Source: Bacillus cabrialesii (GTDB taxonomy: Bacteria > Bacillota > Bacilli > Bacillales > Bacillaceae). Taken from it: a DNA stretch of 64,000 nt. The stretch is taken from assembly GCF_004124315.2 (NCBI RefSeq), contig NZ_CP096889.1:3517001-3581000 (forward strand), in the 5' to 3' direction. The translations under genes were made by a program, and so were the position numbers. The notes below the pieces were generated by a model. That model saw only the letters and a list, made by a program, of their open reading frames with translations. It searched no databases and was not told the DNA's origin. Positions 8,277 through 17,082 of the stretch are shown here, piece after piece (position 1 is the first letter of the stretch; each line of letters begins with the position of its first letter).

Positions 8277-9371
8277 TCACCTCTGTGAGTACTTTAGTTT
8301 GATGGCGCCTGTCAATGATTCTGAGAAGACGGTGATGTTTTGATCATGTGCCTGATTTGAAGTGAACATCATTTCTTTTTGAATGGTATCATTTTTTTCT
8401 TTCAGCATCTCAACATCCATTAATTCATGGGACAGCGAACCAAGATTGCTTTTCAGCTCTGCCTTCACTGCAAGATCGTCCGGAATCGCAAGCTCAACAC
8501 TTCCAGTCGTCGTTTTTGCATATATGGAACGGCAGTCCGATTCAGTTACGTTGATCGCAATATTTCCGTTAAAACTCTGAACGTCAATGGATTCGCTTTT
8601 CCCGCGGAGGTCGATCAATCCGTTAATGGTTTCCGCTTCTATCGTGCCGCAGCTGTGGCTGCCGAGTTTGATTTGCCCGTTGGCTGTTTCCGCTGTGGCT
8701 TTTTCAGCTGTTAAATGCGAGAACGACAGCACGCCGTTTGTCGTTTTCGCCGAGAACTCTTTTACATGTAAATGTTCCCCTCTGATCGGGCCATTAAACA
8801 GCTTCACCCGAATCTTATCATACTCCTTCTGAGGAATATAGAGAGTCACATTGGTTTTCATCGTTTTCTTCTCAGTACGGATAAAAAACTTATTTCCTTT
8901 GATTTCACATTCAATATGATGAAGGAATGCATGTCTCGCCGAATCCTGGCTGTCAGCGCGATATACCTTCGCCTGACATTCCGCTCTGATATCCTCGTCT
9001 TCCCATGGGACGATATTCACGCTGCCGTTGGCAATTTGAAGCTCAACACTGGAAAAGTCAGTATCTTTAAATTGAAAAATGTGCTGAACATCATACGCAT
9101 GGCCAAAGTTCAAATCAAGGTCAACTTCCTTGACCTTTTTTACAGCTGAATCAATCCAGTCAAACAGCTTGGCTCCCAAAGACGGCTTGCCGCTTTCTTT
9201 TTTTTCTGCTGTAAACGGCTCTTCGTCATGTACATGAACTGAGAGCGCTGTGATTTTTTCTTCTTTTTCCTTGTAGTCGCTGTCAAGCTTTTCAATTAGT
9301 GTCAAAGCCTCTTGTGCTGTAAGCTTTCCTTCCTCAACAAGCTTAAGGATTCGTTCCTTTTCTTGTTTCAT
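8277..9371 (-). CDS. yvlB: DUF4097-type envelope-stress protein
   Basis: A 364-residue protein without a signal peptide. Residues 1-35 form a short helical domain (RILKLVEEGKLTAQEALTLIEKL) common in Firmicute stress proteins. About residues 100-364 form a beta-helical DUF4097/adhesin-like domain with repeated short strands (VNGVLSFSHLTAE, ANGQIKLGSHS, INGLIDLRGKS, FNGNIAINVTE). It belongs to the SigW-controlled yvlABCD operon. In related bacteria such proteins work with PspC-like partners. The biochemical role is unknown. Confidence 0.9.
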   Translation of the reverse strand: MKQEKERILKLVEEGKLTAQEALTLIEKLDSDYKEKEEKITALSVHVHDEEPFTAEKKESGKPSLGAKLFDWIDSAVKKVKEVDLDLNFGHAYDVQHIFQFKDTDFSSVELQIANGSVNIVPWEDEDIRAECQAKVYRADSQDSARHAFLHHIECEIKGNKFFIRTEKKTMKTNVTLYIPQKEYDKIRVKLFNGPIRGEHLHVKEFSAKTTNGVLSFSHLTAEKATAETANGQIKLGSHSCGTIEAETINGLIDLRGKSESIDVQSFNGNIAINVTESDCRSIYAKTTTGSVELAIPDDLAVKAELKSNLGSLSHELMDVEMLKEKNDTIQKEMMFTSNQAHDQNITVFSESLTGAIKLKYSQR

Positions 9372-9395
9372 TACGATCTCCTCCCCATTGTCTAC

Positions 9396-9722
9396 TTATG
9401 CTGCACGCAGCACCTTAATGCCCTGAATCACATTCCAAATGATAATGCCAATGACAACTAAGAAATAAATAACCGCTCCCCCAATGATCACAAACACAGG
9501 CAGCAGGCTGTCGCCATCAATCGCAATGGCTCCGCCCAGTAAAGCGATAAACAGGACCAGCCAGCCGACGAAAGGAATAATATGAGAAATAAGAGAACGT
9601 ATCGCATGGCGTTTTGTTTCTTTCTCATCTACAACAAAATAAGCGACAATCGGCACAATGATTGGCGCAATGAACACGCTGAAATAACAAAGTGATGCAA
9701 TAATAGCCTGATTACGGTTCAA
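9396..9722 (-). CDS. yvlA: DUF4870-type membrane protein
   Basis: About 108 residues with three hydrophobic helices (IIASLCYFSVFIAPIIVPIVAYF, HIIPFVGWLVLFIALLGGA and FVIIGGAVIYFLVVIGII segments). The longest frame begins at GTG 9734, but the AGGAG site abuts that codon. TTG 9722 sits about 10 bases from it and gives MNRNQAIIASL, so I chose TTG. It is the first gene of yvlABCD behind the SigW promoter at 9786-9811. Confidence 0.85.
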   Translation of the reverse strand: MNRNQAIIASLCYFSVFIAPIIVPIVAYFVVDEKETKRHAIRSLISHIIPFVGWLVLFIALLGGAIAIDGDSLLPVFVIIGGAVIYFLVVIGIIIWNVIQGIKVLRAA

Positions 9723-9785
9723 TTCATTCCACACTCCTATTGTGAACTATCCATGACAAAAGATCAGGGACGTTTTACTTATTTA

Positions 9786-9811
9786 TACGTTTACATCCTC
9801 TTCAGGTTTCA
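9786..9811 (-). promoter_or_regulatory. SigW promoter of yvlABCD
   Basis: On the minus strand TGAAAC and CGTA are separated by exactly 16 bases, a full match to the B. subtilis SigW consensus. It places the operon in the cell-envelope stress and antimicrobial-resistance regulon. Confidence 0.92.
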
Positions 9812-9939
9812 AATTCATTCTTTAGACATGCTCCGATTTACGGAATTTGGATTTTAAAAAGTTTTAGAAGTAGAATCTTCCGACTGTACCGATTACAATA
9901 TGTAAAAAGCTTACGGCAATCAAGGAGGCTGGACAAGCA

Positions 9940-10170
9940 ATGGAGAAAGATCCCAGTGACTATACAGTAACACAAGAATCGGTGCTAAAGCTGATTCATG
10001 AACAAAAAAGAATGAATCGTGAAATGATCACCGAGCTTGAACAGATTCACGGACCCCTTCCGATCTCTCACGATATTCAATACATAAAAGTGCTGCTCGA
10101 CAGCAGCAATACACATATTGTTCAAGATTTAATGAGTGTGAGCAAGCAGTTGTATAAGAAGACTTTGTAA
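9940..10170 (+). CDS. yvkN: small conserved protein of unknown function
   Basis: A 76-residue, charged, helical protein with no signal or membrane segment. A strong AAGGAGG site lies 11 bases before the ATG. Position between yvlA and the second flagellin matches yvkN of B. subtilis as I recall it. It contains a possible coiled helix (LKLIHEQKRMNREMITELEQI) but no motif that tells its function. Confidence 0.7.
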   Translation: MEKDPSDYTVTQESVLKLIHEQKRMNREMITELEQIHGPLPISHDIQYIKVLLDSSNTHIVQDLMSVSKQLYKKTL

Positions 10171-10288
10171 TTGCGGAAAAAGTTGCATGTATTATAACTG
10201 AAACAAAGCTAAAGGTTGGATGACAATATCTTGCCTTTTTTGTTTTGAAAAAACAAGCGACTACCCGGCCGTCACACCTCATTGTAAC

Positions 10289-10334
10289 AAAAAAAGCCTG
10301 CCGGCATGTCCAACGAACGGACTCTGTCGGCAAG
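10289..10334 (-). terminator. terminator of the second flagellin gene
   Basis: AGCTTGCCGACA pairs with a TGCCGGCAGGCT arm (two G-T pairs) around an 18-base loop, and seven T follow on the minus strand. Confidence 0.75.
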
Positions 10335-10370
10335 CTGTGACTACCGGAAAGATCGATAGCCGTGCAGAAA

Positions 10371-11198
10371 TTAACGTAATAATTGAAGTACGTTTTGCGG
10401 CTGTTGGTTTGCTTGAGCAAGCATCGCTTGAGAAGCTTGAGAAAGAATATTGTTCTTTGTGAACTCGCTCATCTCTTTCGCCATGTCAACGTCACGGATA
10501 CGAGACTCAGCAGCTGTCAGGTTTTCAGAAGAAGCACCAAGGTTGTTGATTGTGTGCTCTAGACGGTTTTGTACAGCACCGAGTTTAGCACGTTGTTTTG
10601 ACACATTGTTGATTGCAGTATCAATACTTTCGAGTTGAGTATCGAAAGGAGTAGTAGGAAAATCTGTTACATCAAGTGCGTTTACTCCTAAAGCTGTTGC
10701 TGACATGCTGTCAATTTTGAGGTTTAATTGTTGGCCAGCATTTGCACCAATTTGGAATGTAAACCCATCAGTAGAATTAGATCCGTCTAGCAGTTTTTTT
10801 CCGTTAAATTCAGTACGATTTGAAATGCCATCAACTTCTTCGATAAGTGCATCCATTTCATCTTTAATCGCACCAAGATCTTCAGGTTGCTGTGTACCTG
10901 TGTTACCAGCTTGAACAGTAAGTTCACGCATACGTTGAAGGATCGCATGAGTTTCAGTCAATGCACCCTCAGCTGTTTGGATAAGAGAGATTCCGTCTTG
11001 AGAGTTTTTAGAAGCCATTTCAAGACCTCTGATTTGCCCTCTCATTTTTTCAGAGATCGCAAGACCCGCTGCGTCATCTCCAGCACGGTTGATACGAAGA
11101 CCTGAAGAAAGTTTCTCCATGTTCTTTTGTGCCGCACCGTTGTTTGAAGACAAACGGTTTAATGTGTTAAGTGCTGCGATATTGTGGTTAATTCTCAT
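10371..11198 (-). CDS. yvzB: second, full-length flagellin (Hag paralogue)
   Basis: A 275-residue flagellin starting MRINHNIAALNTL and ending QQPQNVLQLLR. The D0/D1 ends are almost the same as those of Hag at 37067-37906, while the middle (about residues 105-205) differs. The ATG at 11198 was chosen over an upstream in-frame codon because GGAGGT lies 9 bases before it and it matches the Hag N-terminus. From memory, 168 carries only a truncated copy (yvzB) here. A consensus SigD promoter lies at 11390-11416. It should be exported by the flagellar apparatus as a filament subunit. Confidence 0.92.
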   Translation of the reverse strand: MRINHNIAALNTLNRLSSNNGAAQKNMEKLSSGLRINRAGDDAAGLAISEKMRGQIRGLEMASKNSQDGISLIQTAEGALTETHAILQRMRELTVQAGNTGTQQPEDLGAIKDEMDALIEEVDGISNRTEFNGKKLLDGSNSTDGFTFQIGANAGQQLNLKIDSMSATALGVNALDVTDFPTTPFDTQLESIDTAINNVSKQRAKLGAVQNRLEHTINNLGASSENLTAAESRIRDVDMAKEMSEFTKNNILSQASQAMLAQANQQPQNVLQLLR

Positions 11199-11373
11199 GT
11201 GTAACATACCTCCATGTATATATGTTTTTGAAATCAAAGACTTCCTTTTCTTCGATTTCTTTCTGGCGTATGAGATTCCAGTAAAGCTTCTTTCTTATGT
11301 AGACACTGTTATCGGTTAGGAATCCCTTCAAATCCCTTAATAGGGCTTTACTGCTTAATATGGAAAACTTCAT
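11188..11373 (-). CDS. possible leader ORF of 61 residues in the flagellin mRNA
   Basis: The frame starts with ATG about 10 bases after the predicted SigD start point and ends 10 bases inside the flagellin gene, overlapping its start codon. An AAGGG site is only 3 bases from the ATG. The peptide (MKFSILSSKALLRDL...) is basic and resembles nothing I know. It may be translated and coupled to flagellin synthesis, or be chance. Confidence 0.3.
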   Translation of the reverse strand: MKFSILSSKALLRDLKGFLTDNSVYIRKKLYWNLIRQKEIEEKEVFDFKNIYTWRYVTHEN

Positions 11374-11389
11374 TCGCCCTTCAATTCAT

Positions 11390-11416
11390 ATATCGACAGC
11401 ACTTTGTAAATGTTTA
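11390..11416 (-). promoter_or_regulatory. SigD promoter of the second flagellin gene
   Basis: On the minus strand TAAA, 15 bases, GTCGATAT: a close match to the SigD consensus TAAA-N15-GCCGATAT. It gives a leader of about 185 bases. The rest of 11199-11543 holds this leader and the uvrA terminator. Confidence 0.85.
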
Positions 11417-11478
11417 GGTATTTTACCAAAGAAATTTTATCCATTGAACAGTCACACAAATATTATCTGCCATAAAGA

Positions 11479-11522
11479 AAAGCTTGCCTGCAAAGCCCAA
11501 GGATGGGCTTGCCGACAAGCTG
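11479..11522 (-). terminator. uvrA terminator
   Basis: AGCTTGTCGGCAAGCCCA pairs with TGGGCTTTGCAGGCAAGCT around an AGGA-complement loop, with small internal mismatches. TTTTCTTTATGG follows on the minus strand. Confidence 0.7.
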
Positions 11523-11543
11523 ACTCTCTCTGAATAGAGGATG

Positions 11544-14417
11544 TTAAGATGTAGCAGTTTCTTTCGCTTTCAAGAGCGATGCCATGCGTTTTTTGTCACG
11601 TTCCATAACAGGCTTCAAATAACGGCCTGTATACGACTCTTCAACTTCAGTGATTTCCTCAGGCGTACCAGATGCGACAATGGTTCCGCCTCCGGCTCCG
11701 CCTTCAGGTCCCAGATCCACAATGTAATCCGCCGTTTTAATGATATCAAGATTGTGCTCAATAACCAGCACTGTATCTCCGTTGTCCACCAAGCGTTGAA
11801 GCACGACAAGAAGTCTGGCGATATCGTCGACGTGCAAACCTGTCGTCGGCTCATCTAAAATATACAGCGTGCGCCCCGTTGAACGCTTGTGCAGCTCCGA
11901 TGCGAGCTTCACACGCTGCGCTTCTCCGCCCGACAAGGTCGTTGCCGGCTGGCCGAGCGTAATATAACCTAAGCCAACATCATAAAGGGTTTGGAGCTTG
12001 CGCTTTATTTTCGGGATATTTTCAAAGAAAGAAAGAGCAAATTCAACGGTCATATCAAGCACATCAGAAATGCTTTTTCCTTTGTACGTCACTTCAAGCG
12101 TTTCCCGGTTATAGCGTTTGCCGTGGCATACCTCGCACGGAACGTATACGTCAGGAAGGAAGTGCATTTCAATTTTAATAATCCCGTCTCCGCGGCAGGC
12201 TTCACATCGGCCGCCCTTCACGTTAAAGCTGAAACGGCCTTTTTTATAGCCGCGGACCTTCGCTTCATTCGTCTGCGCGAATACATCGCGAATGTCATCA
12301 AACACTCCGGTGTAAGTCGCTGGATTTGATCTCGGCGTTCTTCCGATTGGCGCCTGGTCAATGTCGATGACTTTGTCTAAATGATCCAAGCCTTTAATCT
12401 CTTTATGGCTGCCGGGCTTTGCTTTCGCTTTATGAAGCTTTTGCGCCAGCGCCTTGTGCAAAATTTCATTAACAAGGGTGCTCTTTCCTGAGCCAGAAAC
12501 CCCTGTAACCGCCGTGAACGTTCCAAGCGGGAACTTGGCATTCACTTTTTTCAGGTTGTTTTCTGCAGCGCCTTTAATCTCAATGTAACGGCCGTCCGGT
12601 TTTCTTCTTTCAGGAGGCAATGGAATGAACTTTTTCCCTGATAAATAGCTGCCCGTTAATGAGTTTGGATCTTCCATCACTTCTTCCGGCGTACCCGCGG
12701 ACGTCACCTGCCCGCCGTGAATGCCGGCTCCAGGCCCAATATCTATTAAATAATCGGCTGCCATCATCGTATCCTCATCGTGTTCGACAACAATCAGCGT
12801 GTTCCCAAGGTCCCTCATATTTTTCAAAGCGCTGATCAAACGGTCGTTATCACGCTGATGCAGGCCGATAGACGGCTCATCTAAAATATAAAGCACGCCG
12901 GATAAGCGCGAGCCGATTTGCGTCGCCAGCCTGATGCGCTGCGCCTCTCCCCCGGACAAGGTTCCCGCTGCCCTGCTCAGTGTCAGGTAATCAAGGCCGA
13001 CTTTGTCCAAAAAGCTTAAGCGCTCCACGATTTCGCGCAAGATCAAATTGGCAATCTTCATATCCTTCTCAGAAAGGGTAAGGCCTTTGAAAAAAGCAAG
13101 TGCGTCGGCGACAGACAGCTCGGTGATTTTTCCGATGTGGCGTCCGTCAATCAGTACGGCAAGCGCCTCTTTCTTTAGCCGATAGCCTTTGCAAGTCGGG
13201 CAAGACTTCTGAGACATATACTGCTCCATTTGCTCGCGAATAAAATCAGAGCTTGTCTCCTTATAGCGTCTTTCAATATTGCGCAATACGCCTTCAAATT
13301 GAATTTCACCTTCACGTATTTGCCCAAAATCATTTTCGTAACGGAAATAAATCAAATCATCGCCGCTGCCGTACAGCACTTTATCCAACTGATGCTTTGG
13401 CAGATCTTTTACCGGCACGTCCATGTCAATCCCGTAGTGGGTGCAGACCGCATGAAGCAGCTGGGGATAATATTGTGAGCTGATCGGTGTCCAAGGGGCG
13501 ACCGCATTCTCCTTCAATGACAAATCTTGATTGGGAATGACGAGATCCGCATCCACTTCAAGCTTCATTCCGAGACCGTCACACGTCGGACACGCTCCGA
13601 ACGGGCTGTTGAACGAAAACAGCCGCGGCTCAAGCTCGCCGATTGAAAATCCGCAGTGCGGGCAGGCATGATGCTCACTAAACATCAGCTCTTCCTCGCC
13701 GATGACATCAATCATAACCCGCCCTTCACCTAAACGGAGGGCCGTTTCCAAGGAATCTGACAGCCGGGCTGACACACCTTCTTTGACCACAATCCGATCA
13801 ATGACAACCTCGATCGAGTGCTTTTTATTCTTTTCTAATTCAATATCATCAGAAAGCTCAGCCATCTCTCCGTCAATTCTGACTCTGACATAGCCTTGTT
13901 TTCTAATCTGGTCAAGCACCTTGACATGGGCGCCCTTTCTGCCGGATACAATCGGCGCAAGCACCTGAAGCTTCGTCCGTTCCGGATATTCCAGAATTCT
14001 GTCCACCATCTGCTCAATGGTCTGCGACGTAATCTCAATCCCGTGCTCCGGGCAATGCGGCTTTCCTACTCTCGCATACAAAAGACGCAGATAATCATAA
14101 ATCTCAGTTACCGTACCGACAGTTGACCTCGGATTGCGGCTCGTTGTTTTCTGATCGATGCTGATGGCGGGAGACAGCCCCTCAATTGCATCAACATCCG
14201 GCTTATCCATTTGCCCTAAAAACTGGCGGGCATAGGCAGACAGCGACTCGACATACCGTCTCTGTCCTTCTGCATATATGGTGTCAAAGGCAAGGGAGGA
14301 TTTCCCTGATCCGGACAAACCCGTGACAACGACAAGCTGATCTCTCGGAATCGTTACATCGATATTTTTCAGGTTATGGGCCCTGGCTCCCTTCACCTCT
14401 ATCCGATCCATAGCCAT
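11544..14417 (-). CDS. uvrA: excinuclease ABC subunit A
   Basis: A 957-residue damage-recognition ATPase of nucleotide excision repair. It has two ABC modules, with Walker A motifs GLSGSGKSSLAFDT near residue 32 and GVSGSGKSTLVNE near 640, and two LSGGEAQR signatures. Zinc sites CPHCGFSIGE...CPTCDGLG (about 253-283) and CEACRGDG...CEVCHGK (about 738-764) are present. It lies 7 bases downstream of uvrB, so both are translated from one mRNA under the LexA box at 16489-16500. Length and motifs are normal. Confidence 0.98.
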   Translation of the reverse strand: MAMDRIEVKGARAHNLKNIDVTIPRDQLVVVTGLSGSGKSSLAFDTIYAEGQRRYVESLSAYARQFLGQMDKPDVDAIEGLSPAISIDQKTTSRNPRSTVGTVTEIYDYLRLLYARVGKPHCPEHGIEITSQTIEQMVDRILEYPERTKLQVLAPIVSGRKGAHVKVLDQIRKQGYVRVRIDGEMAELSDDIELEKNKKHSIEVVIDRIVVKEGVSARLSDSLETALRLGEGRVMIDVIGEEELMFSEHHACPHCGFSIGELEPRLFSFNSPFGACPTCDGLGMKLEVDADLVIPNQDLSLKENAVAPWTPISSQYYPQLLHAVCTHYGIDMDVPVKDLPKHQLDKVLYGSGDDLIYFRYENDFGQIREGEIQFEGVLRNIERRYKETSSDFIREQMEQYMSQKSCPTCKGYRLKKEALAVLIDGRHIGKITELSVADALAFFKGLTLSEKDMKIANLILREIVERLSFLDKVGLDYLTLSRAAGTLSGGEAQRIRLATQIGSRLSGVLYILDEPSIGLHQRDNDRLISALKNMRDLGNTLIVVEHDEDTMMAADYLIDIGPGAGIHGGQVTSAGTPEEVMEDPNSLTGSYLSGKKFIPLPPERRKPDGRYIEIKGAAENNLKKVNAKFPLGTFTAVTGVSGSGKSTLVNEILHKALAQKLHKAKAKPGSHKEIKGLDHLDKVIDIDQAPIGRTPRSNPATYTGVFDDIRDVFAQTNEAKVRGYKKGRFSFNVKGGRCEACRGDGIIKIEMHFLPDVYVPCEVCHGKRYNRETLEVTYKGKSISDVLDMTVEFALSFFENIPKIKRKLQTLYDVGLGYITLGQPATTLSGGEAQRVKLASELHKRSTGRTLYILDEPTTGLHVDDIARLLVVLQRLVDNGDTVLVIEHNLDIIKTADYIVDLGPEGGAGGGTIVASGTPEEITEVEESYTGRYLKPVMERDKKRMASLLKAKETATS

Positions 14418-14424
14418 TTGTTCA

Positions 14425-16410
14425 TCATCCTTCCGCTTTTAGCTCTAAAAGTAAATCGCGAAGCTCCGCGGCTCTTTCAAAGTCAAGCGCCTTGGCGGCT
14501 TCCTTCATTTCGTGCTCCATCTGTTCAACGACTTTCTGGCGTTCTTTCTTCGTCATTTTCGACAGCTTCGGCGCAGCTTTAGTTTTATATTCCGCTTTAT
14601 CCTCAGCTGCTGCTGTGGCACGAATGACATCGCGAATTTCTTTATTTATCGTTTTCGGCGTAATGCCGTGCTCTTCGTTAAAACGCTCCTGCTGTTCGCG
14701 GCGGCGTTTTGTTTCATTTATTGCAATTTCCATAGACTTCGTCATTTTATCGGCGTACATAATAACGCGGCCTTCAGAGTTCCTCGCTGCCCGCCCGATG
14801 GTCTGGATAAGCGATCGCTCCGAACGAAGGAAGCCTTCCTTATCCGCATCCAAAATCGCCACGAGAGACACTTCAGGAATGTCGAGTCCTTCCCTCAGCA
14901 GGTTGATGCCGACAAGCACATCATGTTTGCCAAGGCGCAGATCGCGAAGGATTTCAATCCGTTCAAGCGTCTTAATCTCTGAATGCAGATAGTTCACTTT
15001 AATGCCGATTTCCTTTAAATAATCGGTCAGGTCTTCTGACATTTTCTTCGTCAGAGTTGTTACGAGCACCCGTTCATCCCGCTCGATTCTTGCTTGAATT
15101 TCACCGATCAAGTCATCAATCTGGCCTTCAATCGGGCGCACATCAATAAGCGGGTCAAGAAGCCCGGTCGGACGGATGATCTGCTCGACCATTTCATCCG
15201 TATGCTCAATCTCATACGGTCCTGGCGTTGCTGATACATACACAATATTGTGCATATGTTTTTCAAACTCTTCAAAACGGAGCGGACGGTTATCAAGCGC
15301 TGACGGGAGACGGAAGCCGTGATCCACGAGCACCTGTTTCCGCGCCTGGTCTCCGTTAAACATGCCGCGCACCTGAGGAATCGTCACATGCGACTCATCC
15401 ACCACGATCATAAAATCGTCCGGGAAATAATCAAGAAGCGTATACGGCGTTGAACCAGGAGGCCGAAGCGTCAAATGCCTTGAATAGTTCTCAATGCCGG
15501 AGCAGAAGCCCATTTCCCGCATCATTTCAAGATCATATCTTGTCCGCTGCTCTAAACGCTGCGCTTCAAGCAGCTTGCCATTTTCATGCATGACCTTCAG
15601 CTGCTCCTCAAGCTCTTTTTCGATATTTTGAATCGCTTTCTCCATTTTCTCGGCACGCGTTACGAAGTGGGATGCCGGGAAAATCGCGACATGGTCGCGG
15701 TCGCCTAGAATTTCTCCTGTCAGGGCATCCACTTCCCGGATCCGTTCGATTTCATCACCGAAAAATTCAACTCTGATACAATGTTCATCACGGGATGCCG
15801 GAAAAATTTCCACTACATCTCCGCGCACACGAAATGTACCGCGCTGAAAGTCGATATCGTTGCGGGCATATTGGATGTCTACAAGTTTTCTGAGCAGCTC
15901 GTTACGCTCAATTTCCATTTCAGGCCGCAGTGACAAGACCATTTCCCGGTATTCTTCAGGCGAACCGAGGCCATATATACAAGACACACTCGCAATAATA
16001 ATGACATCTCTCCGCTCAAACAGAGACGATGTGGCGGAGTGTCTCAGTTTATCAATTTCATCATTAATACTTGCGTCTTTCTCTATAAACGTATCCGTTT
16101 GAGGCACATACGCCTCCGGCTGATAATAATCATAATAGCTGACAAAATACTCGACAGCGTTGTTCGGAAAAAATTCCTTGAACTCACTGTAAAGCTGTCC
16201 GGCGAGGGTTTTGTTATGGGCAATCACGAGAGTCGGCTTATTGACTTCTTTAATCAAATTGGACACCGTAAATGTTTTTCCCGTTCCTGTCGCACCCAGC
16301 AGAGTCTGATGCTTCTTGCCCTCTTGAATCCCTTTTACAAGTTTTTCAATAGCTTTCGGCTGATCTCCCTGGGGCTGATATTTCGAGACTAACTCAAAGC
16401 GATCTTTCAC
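14425..16410 (-). CDS. uvrB: excinuclease ABC subunit B
   Basis: A 661-residue helicase-like subunit that loads on damage marked by UvrA and recruits UvrC. It shows Walker A GATGTGKT near residue 40, the beta-hairpin region YYDYYQPEAYVP near 92-103, DESH near 338, and helicase motifs such as QTIGRAARN. The C-terminal UVR motif (about 625-660) contains EAAKALDFERAAELRD. A LexA box lies about 80 bases upstream. csbA lies further upstream, and read-through from it is limited by a terminator. Confidence 0.98.
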   Translation of the reverse strand: MKDRFELVSKYQPQGDQPKAIEKLVKGIQEGKKHQTLLGATGTGKTFTVSNLIKEVNKPTLVIAHNKTLAGQLYSEFKEFFPNNAVEYFVSYYDYYQPEAYVPQTDTFIEKDASINDEIDKLRHSATSSLFERRDVIIIASVSCIYGLGSPEEYREMVLSLRPEMEIERNELLRKLVDIQYARNDIDFQRGTFRVRGDVVEIFPASRDEHCIRVEFFGDEIERIREVDALTGEILGDRDHVAIFPASHFVTRAEKMEKAIQNIEKELEEQLKVMHENGKLLEAQRLEQRTRYDLEMMREMGFCSGIENYSRHLTLRPPGSTPYTLLDYFPDDFMIVVDESHVTIPQVRGMFNGDQARKQVLVDHGFRLPSALDNRPLRFEEFEKHMHNIVYVSATPGPYEIEHTDEMVEQIIRPTGLLDPLIDVRPIEGQIDDLIGEIQARIERDERVLVTTLTKKMSEDLTDYLKEIGIKVNYLHSEIKTLERIEILRDLRLGKHDVLVGINLLREGLDIPEVSLVAILDADKEGFLRSERSLIQTIGRAARNSEGRVIMYADKMTKSMEIAINETKRRREQQERFNEEHGITPKTINKEIRDVIRATAAAEDKAEYKTKAAPKLSKMTKKERQKVVEQMEHEMKEAAKALDFERAAELRDLLLELKAEG

Positions 16411-16488
16411 AAAATAAGCCTCCGTTTCTTTAACGAAATCTTCCTATAGATATAGTAACACAATGAAATGCAAAATCACTAAAAATAC

Positions 16489-16500
16489 GAACTAAAGTTC
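16489..16500. promoter_or_regulatory. LexA (DinR) box upstream of uvrBA
   Basis: GAAC-TAAA-GTTC, flanked by C and G to give a longer palindrome CGAACTAAAGTTCG. It matches the B. subtilis SOS consensus GAAC-N4-GTTC, and uvrBA is a known SOS operon. Confidence 0.9.
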
Positions 16501-16539
16501 GGTGGTTTTTTATTTCCAGCTGTTTTCGTGTATAAAAAA

Positions 16540-16564
16540 CCTGCTTTTAAAACGTAAAAGCAGG
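16540..16564 (-). terminator. csbA terminator
   Basis: CCTGCTTTTA and TAAAAGCAGG form a perfect 10-base stem around a short loop; TTTTTTATA follows on the minus strand. It separates csbA from uvrBA, although some read-through is possible. Confidence 0.8.
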
Positions 16565-16594
16565 AATTCAGTCTTTATATTCATTATGTCCGAT

Positions 16595-16825
16595 TTATTC
16601 TTCTTTTTTCTCAGCAGCTTTTTTGGCCATATACAGTCCGCCAGCCACAAGAGACACAACATCCAATCCTACAATAAAATACGTTTCTGTATAGCCTTTT
16701 AAATAAGAGGCAAACAGCAATGCAGCTGTTAAAGCGATCGCCACATAATGATTAAAAGTGACTCTTGTAAAAAGAACGACCAGCATAAAAGGGAAAAATA
16801 ATGCAAAAACGGCTTTTGTAATCAA
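16595..16825 (-). CDS. csbA: SigB-controlled small membrane protein
   Basis: A 76-residue protein with two or three hydrophobic helices (AVFALFFPFMLVVLF, VAIALTAALLFASYL, FIVGLDVVSLVAGGLY) and a charged tail KKAAEKKEE. Two TTG codons follow the GAGGAGGG site; I chose the second (16825). In B. subtilis csbA is a general-stress gene of unknown role. A SigB-type promoter lies about 95 bases upstream. Confidence 0.88.
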   Translation of the reverse strand: MITKAVFALFFPFMLVVLFTRVTFNHYVAIALTAALLFASYLKGYTETYFIVGLDVVSLVAGGLYMAKKAAEKKEE

Positions 16826-16917
16826 CAAAAACCCTCCTCAAGGATTCTTCATCTGATCTGATTATAGTAAAAAATGAAGAATCGGACAATCATGCAATCG
16901 TTCCCTCTTTCTACACC

Positions 16918-16943
16918 ATACCCTTTTTCGGCCCAAATCAATC
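16918..16943 (-). promoter_or_regulatory. SigB promoter of csbA
   Basis: On the minus strand GATTGA, 14 bases, GGGTAT. The -10 is the exact SigB consensus; the -35 matches 4 of 6 bases of GTTTAA. Confidence 0.75.
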
Positions 16944-16999
16944 ATCATATCTGCACTTTGGTTCCGGCCGACAGAAAAAACAATAGATAAATAGATTGA

Positions 17000-17028
17000 T
17001 TTACAAGATAAACAAGAGTAGTTATATT
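17000..17028 (+). promoter_or_regulatory. SigA-type promoter of the secreted protein gene
   Basis: TTTACA at 17000-17005 and TATATT at 17023-17028 are spaced 17 bases apart, about 55 bases upstream of the start codon. Confidence 0.5.
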
Positions 17029-17082
17029 ATGGTTACGAGAGCTGGCCAATTCTCAATAAAAATGGACAGGGAGTGGACAAAT

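Noticed and set aside
14492..14992. Long frames opposite uvrB (two overlapping frames of more than 150 codons)
   Set aside because: They mirror codon bias of uvrB, lack ribosome sites and give low-complexity Arg/Ser-rich products.
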